A stretch of DNA of 64,000 nucleotides, taken from positions 1 through 64,000 of the forward strand of contig NZ_JBHSDH010000011.1 in NCBI RefSeq assembly GCF_042651485.1. The letters run 5' to 3'. The translations under genes and the position numbers were made by a program. Numbering within the stretch: position 1 is the first letter of the stretch; each line of letters begins with the position of its first letter. This document shows, in pieces, positions 55,281 to 63,848 of this stretch. Source of the stretch: Sphingorhabdus_B arenilitoris. GTDB taxonomy: Bacteria > Pseudomonadota > Alphaproteobacteria > Sphingomonadales > Sphingomonadaceae. Below the pieces are notes generated by a model. It saw only the letters and a list, made by a program, of their open reading frames with translations. It ran no database searches and was not told the origin of the DNA.

Positions 55281-55943
55281 TCATGCTGCAGTTGCCGTAA
55301 CCGGGCAACGCGCTGGGCTATTGGCGGGGTCGCCCTTACCTATTTCGATTAGGCTGTTTGACGTAACCGTCTTGTCCGCATTCAGATCGGCCAGCGTTGT
55401 GGCTATGCGATAGGTCCCAGGATTATCGTTTTCATCAAAAAAGAAAATGTGACTGAAGGTAAACATGGCAAATTCGGGTGTGGGCTTAAAATCGAATATT
55501 TGCGGCTCGCCATCACCGCTGTGTAACGTGCCATCCGGTCTAAAAAACTGGATCGTTAAAGCTAGCGAGCAGAGGCCGTTTGCCTCTGTCTTGCATCCCT
55601 TTGCCGCGTGATAGAGCTCGATCCGGTCATTAAGCGTCGCAGCCCGCAGGCTTTGTGCCTTTTCAATCAGCATTGCATGCCGATCAAACATGGACTGCTC
55701 CTGCCCCTGACAATCCATCGCCATTATTTGCATGATGGACAATTCACCATCACTGGCGACTTGGGCAGGGCCCTGTTCCGGATTTTCCCGATCCGCTTCG
55801 ATATCAAGCACAGGTGGCAGATTTCGTTGCGGTGCAATCTCGATCGGCAAAGGCGCAGGAGGCGGCAATTCCATGGGATTTTTGGCGAATGCAGGATAAG
55901 CTGCCCATAATGTTGCCGCCAAAAATAGACTTAGATATCTCAT
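55281..55943 (-). CDS. Exported protein of unknown function
   Basis: A 220-residue protein with a signal peptide (LSLFLAATLWAAYPAFAKNP), a proline-rich stretch to about residue 45, and a folded part with cysteines in MDCQGQ, KGCKTEANGLCSL and PARCPV that could form disulfides. The C-terminal half is beta-rich (TIQFFRPDG, FTFSHIFFFDENDNPG). Not recognised. It overlaps the start of the region encoding the MaoC protein (ATGA with its stop). Confidence 0.65.
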   Translation of the reverse strand: MRYLSLFLAATLWAAYPAFAKNPMELPPPAPLPIEIAPQRNLPPVLDIEADRENPEQGPAQVASDGELSIMQIMAMDCQGQEQSMFDRHAMLIEKAQSLRAATLNDRIELYHAAKGCKTEANGLCSLALTIQFFRPDGTLHSGDGEPQIFDFKPTPEFAMFTFSHIFFFDENDNPGTYRIATTLADLNADKTVTSNSLIEIGKGDPANSPARCPVTATAA

Positions 55944-56398
55944 GCGCTGACTTGTGGATCACGCACCTGAATCAAGCCGTTGCTTTCCATTTCCATAACC
56001 AGCTCGTCATGCTGATTATAGACGCGCGTTACGCCTTTGAAGATGCCCATTTCGGGCCGGTTCTTGCTCCGCCGTTTAGACAACACTTCGCTCTCACAGC
56101 GCAGCGTGTCACCGGGATAGACGGGCTTTTTCCATTGCAGCCGATCTAGTCCCGGGGAGCCAAGCCCAGCTTGCGCATTCTCTTTCATATTATCGACCAT
56201 CATCCGCATCGCCATCGCGGCGGTGTGCCATCCGCTGGCGGACAGCCGCCCAAAATGCGTGGCGGCGGCGGCGGTGTCATCAAGGTGAAAAGGCTGCGGA
56301 TCATATTTGCTGGCAAAATCGATCACTTCCTCGCGCGTGACCGGATAGCTGCCAAAGCGGCTGACCTTGCCGATTTCAATATCTTCCCAATATAGCAT
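55940..56398 (-). CDS. MaoC-family dehydratase (hot-dog fold)
   Basis: A 152-residue protein: YWEDIEIGKVSRFGSYPVTR, DPQPFHLDD, LSASGWHTAAMAMRMM and PVYPGDTLRCESEVL. These match MaoC-like (R)-hydratases; the catalytic Asp-His pair is in the PFHLDD segment. Likely substrate: enoyl-CoA or a related acyl thioester in degradation or polyhydroxyalkanoate-type pathways, not further resolvable. Its stop overlaps the start of the exported protein gene downstream (ATGA). Confidence 0.9.
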   Translation of the reverse strand: MLYWEDIEIGKVSRFGSYPVTREEVIDFASKYDPQPFHLDDTAAAATHFGRLSASGWHTAAMAMRMMVDNMKENAQAGLGSPGLDRLQWKKPVYPGDTLRCESEVLSKRRSKNRPEMGIFKGVTRVYNQHDELVMEMESNGLIQVRDPQVSA

Positions 56399-56461
56399 GA
56401 CAATCTCCCTTGCGCTTCAATTGCGCAATAATCGCGGGGGCGCAAGGGAGATTAAATTGGG

Positions 56462-57802
56462 TTAATGGCCGATCGATAACCGCGTAAATAGCGTGTATCC
56501 CATCGGTCTATTGCCATAGACGCTGTTCAGCGCGGAAGGCTTGGCAAAGGCAGACACCGTGCCGCCTAACGCCAGATTCAAAGGCCCGGTCAGCGGCAGC
56601 CGGTAAGCATAGCCCGCTTGAAATTTGCTCACGCGAAAAGAATCCTCGTGGCGCGGGTCTGCCTCATCGGGAAATAATTCACGGTTTAGCACATTTTCAA
56701 ATCGGCCAAAGACAGTGTGATGATCGGTGATATCCCAATTCATCTCGGCCACCAATGCGGTGCTGTCATCGCCGCCGATGATGTTCTTTTTGCTATAGGC
56801 CGCCATCGCCGAAAAACCGCCCGTATTTGCATAATGCACCGATGCGGTCGTCCGCTGCTCATCCTCATCGGGATGCGAAACTTCGGGGCTTTTCAGGCGG
56901 CCGGTGCTGACCTGCATCGCCCATGCCGGCGATGGGTTATAGGTAGCCCTTACGCTCCACGAATCCAGCTTTGGCTTTTCGATGCCCCAGCGTTCCTCAT
57001 CAGGTTCACGCCCGCGAAAGGCGGACGCTTCCAGCTGGAATGTATCCGTGGTTACGCCAGCGGTCACCACGCCGTAGGTGATATGCGTGCTGTCAAACCA
57101 ATGATGCGTGATCGGCGCTTCGGGATTCAGCTTGGCGCTGCTCCGGTGCATAAAGACAGATGGCCCAAGCGCAGGTTCGCCCACCGGGCCGCCATAGACG
57201 AAGAGGCTTGCGGCATCGCCAATATTCACATCCACCCGCGCCGATAGCTCCATGAAGAAATCATGCGGATGCTGCCGGTCGACCAGCGGCGCGCCGCCCG
57301 CCGTTTCGCCGGTGGCGAACAGACTAGGATAGCCGCGATTGGACATTAAAGGTTCCAGGCTGTTCATAGTGCGGAATTGGACTTTGCCCCAGTCGGTATC
57401 ATGCTCCGCAGACAGCATAAGCATGGATTGCACATAGGCCTTGTCATCGCCGCGCGGGCCGGTTTGCTTGGTATACACGCCGTTCGCAAAGCCGTGCAGC
57501 ATCACCATCCAATCACCCGTCGCGAGATGCAACCCATGATGACCGCCTTCATTGCCGGGCAGTAGCGCCGTGCCGGAGCCTGTTGCATTTGCCCGTGCCG
57601 TATCACCCATTGACGACATATCATGCTGCATCTTTGAATGATCCATTTTCGAATGATCGACCGGTTTTTCGGCATCAGCCGGACCGTCCTGTTTCATATC
57701 GTCCATATCATGGCCATGAAGCCCCGTATGGTCCTGCGCAATTGCCGGCGCAGCAGTAACAGCGAGCGCAGCAGCGCCCGCAAAAAATAAAAGTGTTCTC
57801 AT
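56462..57802 (-). CDS. His/Met-rich exported protein, probably an outer-membrane beta-barrel
   Basis: The ATG at 57802 was chosen (the longer frame starts TTG). A signal peptide (LLFFAGAAALAVTAAPAIAQ) is followed by a metal-binding-like segment rich in His, Met and Asp (HGHDMDDMKQDGPADAEKP, DHSKMDHSKMQHDMSS). The remaining ~370 residues alternate polar and hydrophobic residues with aromatic ends typical of beta-barrel strands (for example VHYANTGGFSAMAAYSKK) and end in a terminal strand before SIGH. It resembles proteins found in copper-resistance regions. A copper or other metal role is inferred only from the N-terminus. Confidence 0.72.
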   Translation of the reverse strand: MRTLLFFAGAAALAVTAAPAIAQDHTGLHGHDMDDMKQDGPADAEKPVDHSKMDHSKMQHDMSSMGDTARANATGSGTALLPGNEGGHHGLHLATGDWMVMLHGFANGVYTKQTGPRGDDKAYVQSMLMLSAEHDTDWGKVQFRTMNSLEPLMSNRGYPSLFATGETAGGAPLVDRQHPHDFFMELSARVDVNIGDAASLFVYGGPVGEPALGPSVFMHRSSAKLNPEAPITHHWFDSTHITYGVVTAGVTTDTFQLEASAFRGREPDEERWGIEKPKLDSWSVRATYNPSPAWAMQVSTGRLKSPEVSHPDEDEQRTTASVHYANTGGFSAMAAYSKKNIIGGDDSTALVAEMNWDITDHHTVFGRFENVLNRELFPDEADPRHEDSFRVSKFQAGYAYRLPLTGPLNLALGGTVSAFAKPSALNSVYGNRPMGYTLFTRLSIGH

Positions 57803-57850
57803 CAAATTAGCCTGACTCAAAGAATTGAAATTATCGTTTCATTCTCTGGT

Positions 57851-58168
57851 TCATGTTCGCGGTGGGGGGGTCGCCGGGGAGGCAATGCTGCCCGCCATTT
57901 CTTGTAATGCAGTGATTGGGATGATTGCATCTATTGTTGTCATGCGATCCATGGCGGCAATTTTAGGGACATAAGCGATGCATCCGATACATCCGCGATG
58001 CGCCGCGATTTTTTCCCTCATCGGCCCTTTGTGTTCTTGATCCGCCTTGGCTTTCTCGCCTGACTCATGGCAGGATGCTGCAACATTTAAAACCGGCGAT
58101 AACGGCATTGACGCAGCGGGAAAAGCAAGGGCCAAGCAAAATAGCGCGATGAGGAATGAACGAACCAT
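57851..58168 (-). CDS. Small exported Cys-containing protein
   Basis: A 105-residue protein with a signal peptide (SFLIALFCLALAFPAASMPL) and CHESGEKAKADQEHKGPMRE, then a CIGCIAY motif (Cys-x2-Cys). This resembles small unknown proteins near copper-tolerance genes. It lies directly upstream of the His/Met-rich protein on the same strand, 48 bases away, so the two may be co-expressed. Confidence 0.6.
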   Translation of the reverse strand: MVRSFLIALFCLALAFPAASMPLSPVLNVAASCHESGEKAKADQEHKGPMREKIAAHRGCIGCIAYVPKIAAMDRMTTIDAIIPITALQEMAGSIASPATPPPRT

Positions 58169-58184
58169 ATCCCGTATATAGCAG

Positions 58185-59294
58185 CTACACGTTAAATTTG
58201 AAATGCAGGACGTCGCCGTCCTTTACCACATATTCCTTGCCCTCTTGCCGTAGCTTGCCGGCATCGCGCGCCTTGGCTTCACCGCCCAGCGTGACGTAAT
58301 CGTCATAGGCGATGGTTTCGGCGCGGATAAAGCCGCGTTCAAAATCGGTGTGGATTTCGCCAGCGGCTTTCGGCGCTTTGCTGCCGGTTTCAACCGTCCA
58401 TGCGCGGGCTTCTTTTGGTCCAACGGTGAAGAATGTGATAAGGTGCAAGAGGTCGTAACCAGCGCGGATGACGCGAGCGAGACCGGTTTCTTCAAGGCCA
58501 AGCTCGCTTAAAAACTCCATCCGTTCGTCCATGTCCATTCCGACAAGTTCGCTCTCAATCTTTGCGGAAACGACGACGGCATTGGCCCCTTGTTCCTCGG
58601 CCATTTTGAACACAGCCGCACTGTGGGCGTTGCCGTCCTTCGCCTGTCCTTCACCAACATTGCAGACATATAGAACCGGCTTGCTGGTCAAAAGCTGCGC
58701 CTGCGTCATCATCCGTCGTTCGTCGGGCGTGTCCAGCTCCAGCGTGCGTGCTGGCTTTCCTTCGCGCAGCAATTCAAGCACGCGGCCCAAAAACTCGGCC
58801 TGCGCTTTCAATTCCTTGTCATTATTCGCGCGTTTCTGCAGGGCAGGAACCCGCTTTTCAAGGCTCTCCAGATCGGCGAGCATCAATTCGGTTTCCACCG
58901 TTTCTGCATCAGACACCGGATCAATACGATCGTCGACATGCTGAATCTCGTCGCCGACATCGGCATTTTCGAAACAGCGCAGCACATGGACGATCGCGTC
59001 CACCTCGCGGATGTTGCCCAGGAACTGATTACCCAGTCCCTCACCCTTGGACGCGCCGCGCACCAGCCCCGCGATATCCACGAAAGTCAGCTGCGTTGCG
59101 ATAATCTTCGCGCTGCCCGCAATTCCGGCTAGCTTGTCGAGCCGCGTGTCGGGGACCGCAACGATCCCTTCGTTGGGTTCAATCGTGCAGAACGGATAAT
59201 TCGCCGCCTGCGCCGCTTGCGTTTCGGTCAGCGCGTTGAATAAAGTTGATTTTCCGACGTTGGGCAGGCCAACGATACCGCATTTGAAACCCAT
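58185..59294 (-). CDS. ychF: Ribosome-associated GTPase/ATPase YchF
   Basis: A 369-residue protein: G1 GLPNVGKSTLFNAL, G3 FVDIAGLVRGASKGEGLGNQ, the atypical G4 LYVCNVGE (NxxE), which favours ATP over GTP, a coiled-coil insertion at about 130-200, and a C-terminal TGS domain (FFTVGPKEARAWTVETGSKA ... DGDVLHFKFNV). YchF proteins bind ribosomes and respond to oxidative stress. In alphaproteobacteria the gene often lies near pth and rplY, as here. Confidence 0.97.
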   Translation of the reverse strand: MGFKCGIVGLPNVGKSTLFNALTETQAAQAANYPFCTIEPNEGIVAVPDTRLDKLAGIAGSAKIIATQLTFVDIAGLVRGASKGEGLGNQFLGNIREVDAIVHVLRCFENADVGDEIQHVDDRIDPVSDAETVETELMLADLESLEKRVPALQKRANNDKELKAQAEFLGRVLELLREGKPARTLELDTPDERRMMTQAQLLTSKPVLYVCNVGEGQAKDGNAHSAAVFKMAEEQGANAVVVSAKIESELVGMDMDERMEFLSELGLEETGLARVIRAGYDLLHLITFFTVGPKEARAWTVETGSKAPKAAGEIHTDFERGFIRAETIAYDDYVTLGGEAKARDAGKLRQEGKEYVVKDGDVLHFKFNV

Positions 59295-59390
59295 AAATTC
59301 CTCTTGGGAAATGAAATTGCGGTTGTCCTTAGGCGAGGGCGTCTAGACTGTCTATCCACTCTGCTTAAATAGGGGCTGTTTTGTAGAGGA

Positions 59391-59720
59391 TTACTGATTT
59401 TTTTGTGCGGCCTCTAACTGGGCTTTCATTTCAGCTTCGCCTTGCGGAATAAACACATAGACCATGTAAAGCCATGAAGCCAATGCCATAACAGGTAAAA
59501 GCAAAAGAATGATCACAACAGATTTAGTGTTACCGGTAAGACTTTTCAATTTTGGCGCTATGATCAGGCTAATTCCAATCAAGCTTAGGGCAGCCCATAT
59601 CCATAGGCCAATGTCTTTGCCTATTCCTGACAACTGGAGCAGAATTAGCAAGCCGCCTGAAAAGACAACAAACAGGAACGCCAACATTTTTGTTGGAGCA
59701 GTGCTTAAGAATTTTATCAT
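59391..59720 (-). CDS. Small three-helix membrane protein of unknown function
   Basis: 109 residues with three hydrophobic segments (MLAFLFVVFSGGLLILLQLS, IWAALSLIGISLIIAP, VVIILLLLPVMALASWLYMV) and a charged tail GEAEMKAQLEAAQKNQ. Not recognised. Spaced apart from both neighbours, so probably its own unit. Coding is supported by the coherent membrane pattern. Confidence 0.6.
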   Translation of the reverse strand: MIKFLSTAPTKMLAFLFVVFSGGLLILLQLSGIGKDIGLWIWAALSLIGISLIIAPKLKSLTGNTKSVVIILLLLPVMALASWLYMVYVFIPQGEAEMKAQLEAAQKNQ

Positions 59721-59836
59721 TTATCTCATTTCTCAAAAAACCAGGTCGTTACTAAAGCGTGCAATCTCGCATTATACAAGCACGAAAATGCTAGTTATTG
59801 TAGTCATTTGATCCATTTATAGACAGCTATGTTTTA

Positions 59837-60406
59837 CTATTCGGCCATCCGCATCGCGTAGTCATTCATGAAGCGCACATCATCGCCCTTCGCCAGCCAG
59901 TGCGCTTCGGCGGCGATGGCGCCCAGCATGTCGGTCAGCGGTTCAAATTCGCTTTTGTGGTAATCGCCGAGCACATGCCCGGTCACGCGGTCTTTATGCC
60001 CAGGATGGCCAATACCGATACGCACACGGCGGAAATCGGGGCCGATATGCTGGATGGTGCTGCGGATGCCGTTATGTCCGGCTGCGCCGCCGCCCTGCTT
60101 CACCTTTATTTTGAAGGGGTCTAAGTCAAGCTCGTCATAGAACAGGGTCACATCATCCGGCGTGCATTTGTAAAAATCCATCGCCGCGCGGACCGACTGC
60201 CCGCTTTCATTCATGAAAGTTGCGGGCTTTAACAGGATGATTTTCTCCCCGCCTATGCGGGCTTCCTGAATCCAGCCCTTGTGCTTTTTTTGCGGCGGGG
60301 CACATCCCTCAATCTCGGCCATGGCGTCCACCACCATAAATCCGACATTATGCCGGTTAAGCGCATAGCGCGGTCCGGGATTTCCAAGGCCTACCCATAT
60401 CTGCAT
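59837..60406 (-). CDS. pth: Peptidyl-tRNA hydrolase
   Basis: 189 residues: VGLGNPGPRYALNRHNVGFM (catalytic His and Asn), PATFMNESGQSV, FYDELDLDPFKIKVKQGGGA and GHNGIRSTIQHIG. It frees tRNA from peptides that drop off the ribosome. It is downstream of rplY, with a hairpin between the two genes. Confidence 0.97.
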   Translation of the reverse strand: MQIWVGLGNPGPRYALNRHNVGFMVVDAMAEIEGCAPPQKKHKGWIQEARIGGEKIILLKPATFMNESGQSVRAAMDFYKCTPDDVTLFYDELDLDPFKIKVKQGGGAAGHNGIRSTIQHIGPDFRRVRIGIGHPGHKDRVTGHVLGDYHKSEFEPLTDMLGAIAAEAHWLAKGDDVRFMNDYAMRMAE

Positions 60407-60437
60407 TGCATCCGGTTACCCTGCTTGGCGGGCAAAG

Positions 60438-60475
60438 AAAAGGCCGGAGCGCAAATTTGCGTCCAGCCCTTTTTT
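60438..60475. terminator. Hairpin between rplY and pth
   Basis: A long imperfect stem, aggccgga ... tccagccct, around a perfect 12-base palindrome cgcaaatttgcg, with A-run and T-run (six T on the plus strand) at its ends. It could attenuate rplY-to-pth read-through on the minus strand or end plus-strand transcripts. Confidence 0.6.
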
Positions 60476-60492
60476 CGTAACCGTTAAACGGT

Positions 60493-61155
60493 TTATTCGC
60501 CGTCTTTATCTTCGGCGTCGTCTCCGCTGGCTTCAGCTGCTTGTTCTTCGGCTTCATCCTTGCTGGTATCGCCTTCGTCAGATTTCAGCGACGATGGCGC
60601 AACAATCGTGGCGATGGTAAAGTCGCGATCGGTGATTGCGCTTTCGCTGCCCGCTGGCAACGTGACCGCGGAAATGTGGATCGAATCGCCAACATCCAGA
60701 CCGGTTACATCAATTTCAATATGGTCCGGTATAACGGTCGCATCGCAAATCAGCTCCAGCTCGTGACGAACAATGTTCAACACGCCGCCGCGTTTCAGGC
60801 CAGGCGATTTTTCTTCGTTGATGAAGTGCACGGGGATCGCAACGTCAACCTTCGCGCCCTTTGCAAGGCGGAAAAAGTCGACATGGACCGGACGATCAGT
60901 GACGGGGTGAAACGCGACATCCTTTGGCAGGACGGTCTGTGTTTCTTTGCCCACGGTCAATTCGACCGTGCTGTTGGTGAAGGAACCGGTCATCAATAAT
61001 TTGACGAGTTCTTTCGCTTCCACATGAATGGCAACGGGGTCTTTTTTATTGCCGTAAATAACGGCAGGAACGCGGCCCGCACGGCGCAATGCACGGGAGG
61101 CTCCCTTGCCAGCCCGTTCGCGCAGTTCGGCCGACAATGTCAGCTGATCGCTCAT
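60493..61155 (-). CDS. rplY: 50S ribosomal protein L25 (general stress protein Ctc form)
   Basis: 220 residues: the N-terminal L25 domain (RERAGKGASRALRRAGRVPA, VIYGNKKDPVAIHVE) binds 5S rRNA; the TL5 beta domain follows (HPVTDRPVHVDFFRLAKGAK ... LKRGGVLNIVRHELELICDA) and the acidic tail ends EASGDDAEDKDGE. The longer two-domain form is normal in alphaproteobacteria. First gene of the rplY-pth-ychF arrangement. Confidence 0.95.
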   Translation of the reverse strand: MSDQLTLSAELRERAGKGASRALRRAGRVPAVIYGNKKDPVAIHVEAKELVKLLMTGSFTNSTVELTVGKETQTVLPKDVAFHPVTDRPVHVDFFRLAKGAKVDVAIPVHFINEEKSPGLKRGGVLNIVRHELELICDATVIPDHIEIDVTGLDVGDSIHISAVTLPAGSESAITDRDFTIATIVAPSSLKSDEGDTSKDEAEEQAAEASGDDAEDKDGE

Positions 61156-61269
61156 AATATATCTCCAATAAAATTTATCTTTGCCATGACGCCTCCAGGG
61201 ATGACCATCATGTGCAAGCGCGCGCCTATATGCGCGGTGGCCGGTAAATGCAAGCGCCGTCAGCCAATA

Positions 61270-62169
61270 TTATTGGATTCTTTCGACGCGGTAGCCTTTG
61301 GCAGATAATAGCGCCGGCAACCCCCCTTGCCCCGCAACATGCGCCGCACCGACCGCGATGAAAGGCCGCCGCCCCGCATCGATCATCGTCGCCGCCTGTT
61401 CGGCCCAATTGCGGTTGCGATTGTCCAGCAGAACAGCACGCAGCCGCGGTGACGCCATAATGCCGGTTTCGGTGCCTTCCAACAGCGCATCGACATCGCC
61501 GCGCATCCAGCGGTCTAACAATAGCTGCATATCCGCCCGTGCGTCATCATAGTCGCGCAATATCGCCGACAGCATCAGCCGCTGTTCGGATTCCGGCAAT
61601 GTGTCGAAATAGCCAAATTGCTGCGTTATGGTTTCCAATCCGCTATGGGGCCGGTCCATTGCCTTAAACCGCATTTGCAATATCGCCTCCACGCCAGACG
61701 CGCTGTTGAGCCCCAATCCGCTGCTCATCGATGATGCAATGGTGAGCGCCGCTGCCCATGTCTCCATCGCGTTCATCGCATGGGCCGGAGCCGCAATTTT
61801 CCCCGCCGCTTTGTCCAGCTCATCGGCCAAATCGGCCGAAACGCGCTTATCCAGCGGGGGTAGGCCGCGTGTTATGCCCATATGCGCAAATATAGCCGCT
61901 GACGTCTGTTTATCATCCAGTCCAGTAACCTCGGTCACAAGGCTCAGCGAATCGTCAATGGCCCGGTCCAGCGCTGGTCCCTGCCAATCGGTACCCGCAG
62001 GCAGGGCATGAACTGTACCGAAAATATAGGCTGACCCGGCCCCCGGTTTATTCGACGTCACTTTCCATAAAGCGGGCTTGCCATCCGCTGGCGCGGTGAC
62101 CGGGGGCGGATCATCCTGCCGCGAACAGGCGGCGAGGAGCAATAATGATATTAGCCAAAAGTAGCGCAT
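61270..62169 (-). CDS. TraB/GumN-family lipoprotein (tandem copy 1)
   Basis: Start at the ATG 62169; the longer frame has a TTG start overlapping the upstream stop. A lipobox follows (LLLLAACSRQ). The TraB/GumN pattern is AYIFGTVHALPAGTDWQG at the start and FIAVGAAHVAGQGGLPALLS near the end, with LETITQQFGYFDTLPESEQR in between. The family includes putative metal-dependent proteases (Tiki-like); activity here is unproven. It follows its paralogue on the same strand with only a few bases between them. Confidence 0.85.
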   Translation of the reverse strand: MRYFWLISLLLLAACSRQDDPPPVTAPADGKPALWKVTSNKPGAGSAYIFGTVHALPAGTDWQGPALDRAIDDSLSLVTEVTGLDDKQTSAAIFAHMGITRGLPPLDKRVSADLADELDKAAGKIAAPAHAMNAMETWAAALTIASSMSSGLGLNSASGVEAILQMRFKAMDRPHSGLETITQQFGYFDTLPESEQRLMLSAILRDYDDARADMQLLLDRWMRGDVDALLEGTETGIMASPRLRAVLLDNRNRNWAEQAATMIDAGRRPFIAVGAAHVAGQGGLPALLSAKGYRVERIQ

Positions 62170-62176
62170 CACGGGT

Positions 62177-63163
62177 TTAATAAACAATCCGCTCTGCTTT
62201 TAACCCATAGGCTGTGATTAAATGCGGCACGCTGGTAGGGCCGGACAAATGCCCCGCGCCCACGGCGATAAAAATGGTGCCCGGTTTTTCCATCCGGTCC
62301 GAAATCCACCGCGCCCAATTGGCATTGCGCTGCGTCAATAATTTTTCAAACAGAACAGGATCGCTAAAGCCCGCATTCATTAATTCAGCAAGCTTCTCTG
62401 GATCGCCTGCCGCCCAGGATTTGACTAAATCATCGAGCGATGCGGTGGTCGCATCCAGGTCGCGGGCTGCTTCGATCAGAAACTCGATCTGTGTTTCTTC
62501 GGGTAAACTATCAAACAGACCAAGCTGATATTCGGCAGTTTCCAAACCCTTAATCGGTTTTTTTGCTACCAATGCGCTGGACTGCAATATGGTTTCCGCG
62601 CCGCTACCGGGTTGATAGCCCGCCTTTGTCAGCGCCATGATCTGCATCGTCACCCCCGCCGCCCATGGGTCCAGTGGATCAAAGCTGGCTTCGGGCAAGC
62701 CCAGTTTTTTCATCGCGGCTTCATACACAGCTCTGTCTTCGGCCGATAATTTGTCGCGCAGACTTTTTCCGCTTTGGTCAATGCCATATTTGCCGAATAA
62801 TTGCGCAGCCTCCGCATCTGCACCAGCGGGCAGCTCCATGACCAGCGTATCGGATGCGTCAAAGGCGGTTTTTACGGCCTCATCAAACCAGCCCAATCCC
62901 GGCTTCAAAATATGGACGGTTCCAAACAGATAAATATTGGTGTCTTCATCCTTGATCAGCCACAGTGCAGGATCGGCATCGACGGTTTCAATTTTCGCAT
63001 TTTCTACTGGCGCTAGGGGGTCCGCCGCTTCATCGGCCGCCTCTGCCTCCGGCACTAATATATCCTTTTCTTGCGCTATCACAGGCGGCGCTGCGCCAAA
63101 GGCGACTGCGCATAGCAATAATGTCGCGGCTGACAGAGCATATTTGGGAATGTGGATTTTCAT
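62177..63163 (-). CDS. TraB/GumN-family exported protein (tandem copy 2)
   Basis: 328 residues with a signal peptide (LSAATLLLCAVAFGAAPPVI), then NIYLFGTVHILKPGLGWFDE (GTVH) and FIAVGAGHLSGPTSVPHLIT (GxxH), as in its downstream paralogue, plus KGLETAEYQLGLFDSLPEET. Two metal-motif copies suggest both proteins are active. The N-terminal ~30 residues after the signal are acidic. They are more alike at motif level than over the full length, so the duplication is old. Confidence 0.85.
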   Translation of the reverse strand: MKIHIPKYALSAATLLLCAVAFGAAPPVIAQEKDILVPEAEAADEAADPLAPVENAKIETVDADPALWLIKDEDTNIYLFGTVHILKPGLGWFDEAVKTAFDASDTLVMELPAGADAEAAQLFGKYGIDQSGKSLRDKLSAEDRAVYEAAMKKLGLPEASFDPLDPWAAGVTMQIMALTKAGYQPGSGAETILQSSALVAKKPIKGLETAEYQLGLFDSLPEETQIEFLIEAARDLDATTASLDDLVKSWAAGDPEKLAELMNAGFSDPVLFEKLLTQRNANWARWISDRMEKPGTIFIAVGAGHLSGPTSVPHLITAYGLKAERIVY

Positions 63164-63203
63164 GGATATTTCCTTTGGAGAGGGATGGGATGAGCAGGCT
63201 GTT

Positions 63204-63848
63204 TTAGCTATATTTTTTCCATAGCCATATCACCAGCCATATCGTTAAGGTCATGCTATAGATCATTACGTCGCTGGGTTCACGTACCATCCCGCCGCGC
63301 CATAGCACCCACCAAATTGGCCAGATGATGGAGTAAAAATATATGGCGTAAAATGCGCCTTCGCGGTAGGCGAAGGCTTCTTGTTCATCAACCGCGCGCC
63401 TATGCCAATATACTGCGATCGCCGGGACGACGAGGCCCCAGAGCAGGGCAAAAATAATCGCGGCGTTACGCGGTACCGCGCCATCACTAAATACATCAAA
63501 TGTTTGTCCGTCTGTAACCCATATGCCGCCGAAACTTGTCGCCGCGCCCAACAACACGCAAAATATCATAATATTACGGTTAAGCTTTTCTTTCTTGGTC
63601 GGGGCTTCAGAATGTAGCGCCACCTTCCGCGCCAATTTATATATTCCCCAAATAGAAGCCACGACTATCGCAGCGAAAAGAATAGCAATCGCGATAAATT
63701 CTACCGATGGGGTTCCGCCGCCATCTTCAAAATGCGCGGTCGCCATGCCGACAAGGATGCCGGCGCTAAACAGACCCGTAAGCCCTAGTAGCAAAAAGAC
63801 TGCGCCCTTCGTCAGCGCAGAATCCAAAAGCTGTGCTTTATCCATCAT
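63204..63848 (-). CDS. Membrane protein of unknown function
   Basis: 214 residues with about six hydrophobic segments (VFLLLGLTGLFSAGILVGMA, FIAIAILFAAIVVASIWGIY, MIFCVLLGAATSFGGIWV, IIFALLWGLVVPAIAVYWHR, AIYFYSIIWPIWWVLWRGGM, MTLTIWLVIWLWKKYS). Not recognised. The ATG overlaps the stop of the following XRE-type gene (ATGA), so it is likely co-transcribed with and perhaps regulated by that protein. Confidence 0.65.
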   Translation of the reverse strand: MMDKAQLLDSALTKGAVFLLLGLTGLFSAGILVGMATAHFEDGGGTPSVEFIAIAILFAAIVVASIWGIYKLARKVALHSEAPTKKEKLNRNIMIFCVLLGAATSFGGIWVTDGQTFDVFSDGAVPRNAAIIFALLWGLVVPAIAVYWHRRAVDEQEAFAYREGAFYAIYFYSIIWPIWWVLWRGGMVREPSDVMIYSMTLTIWLVIWLWKKYS

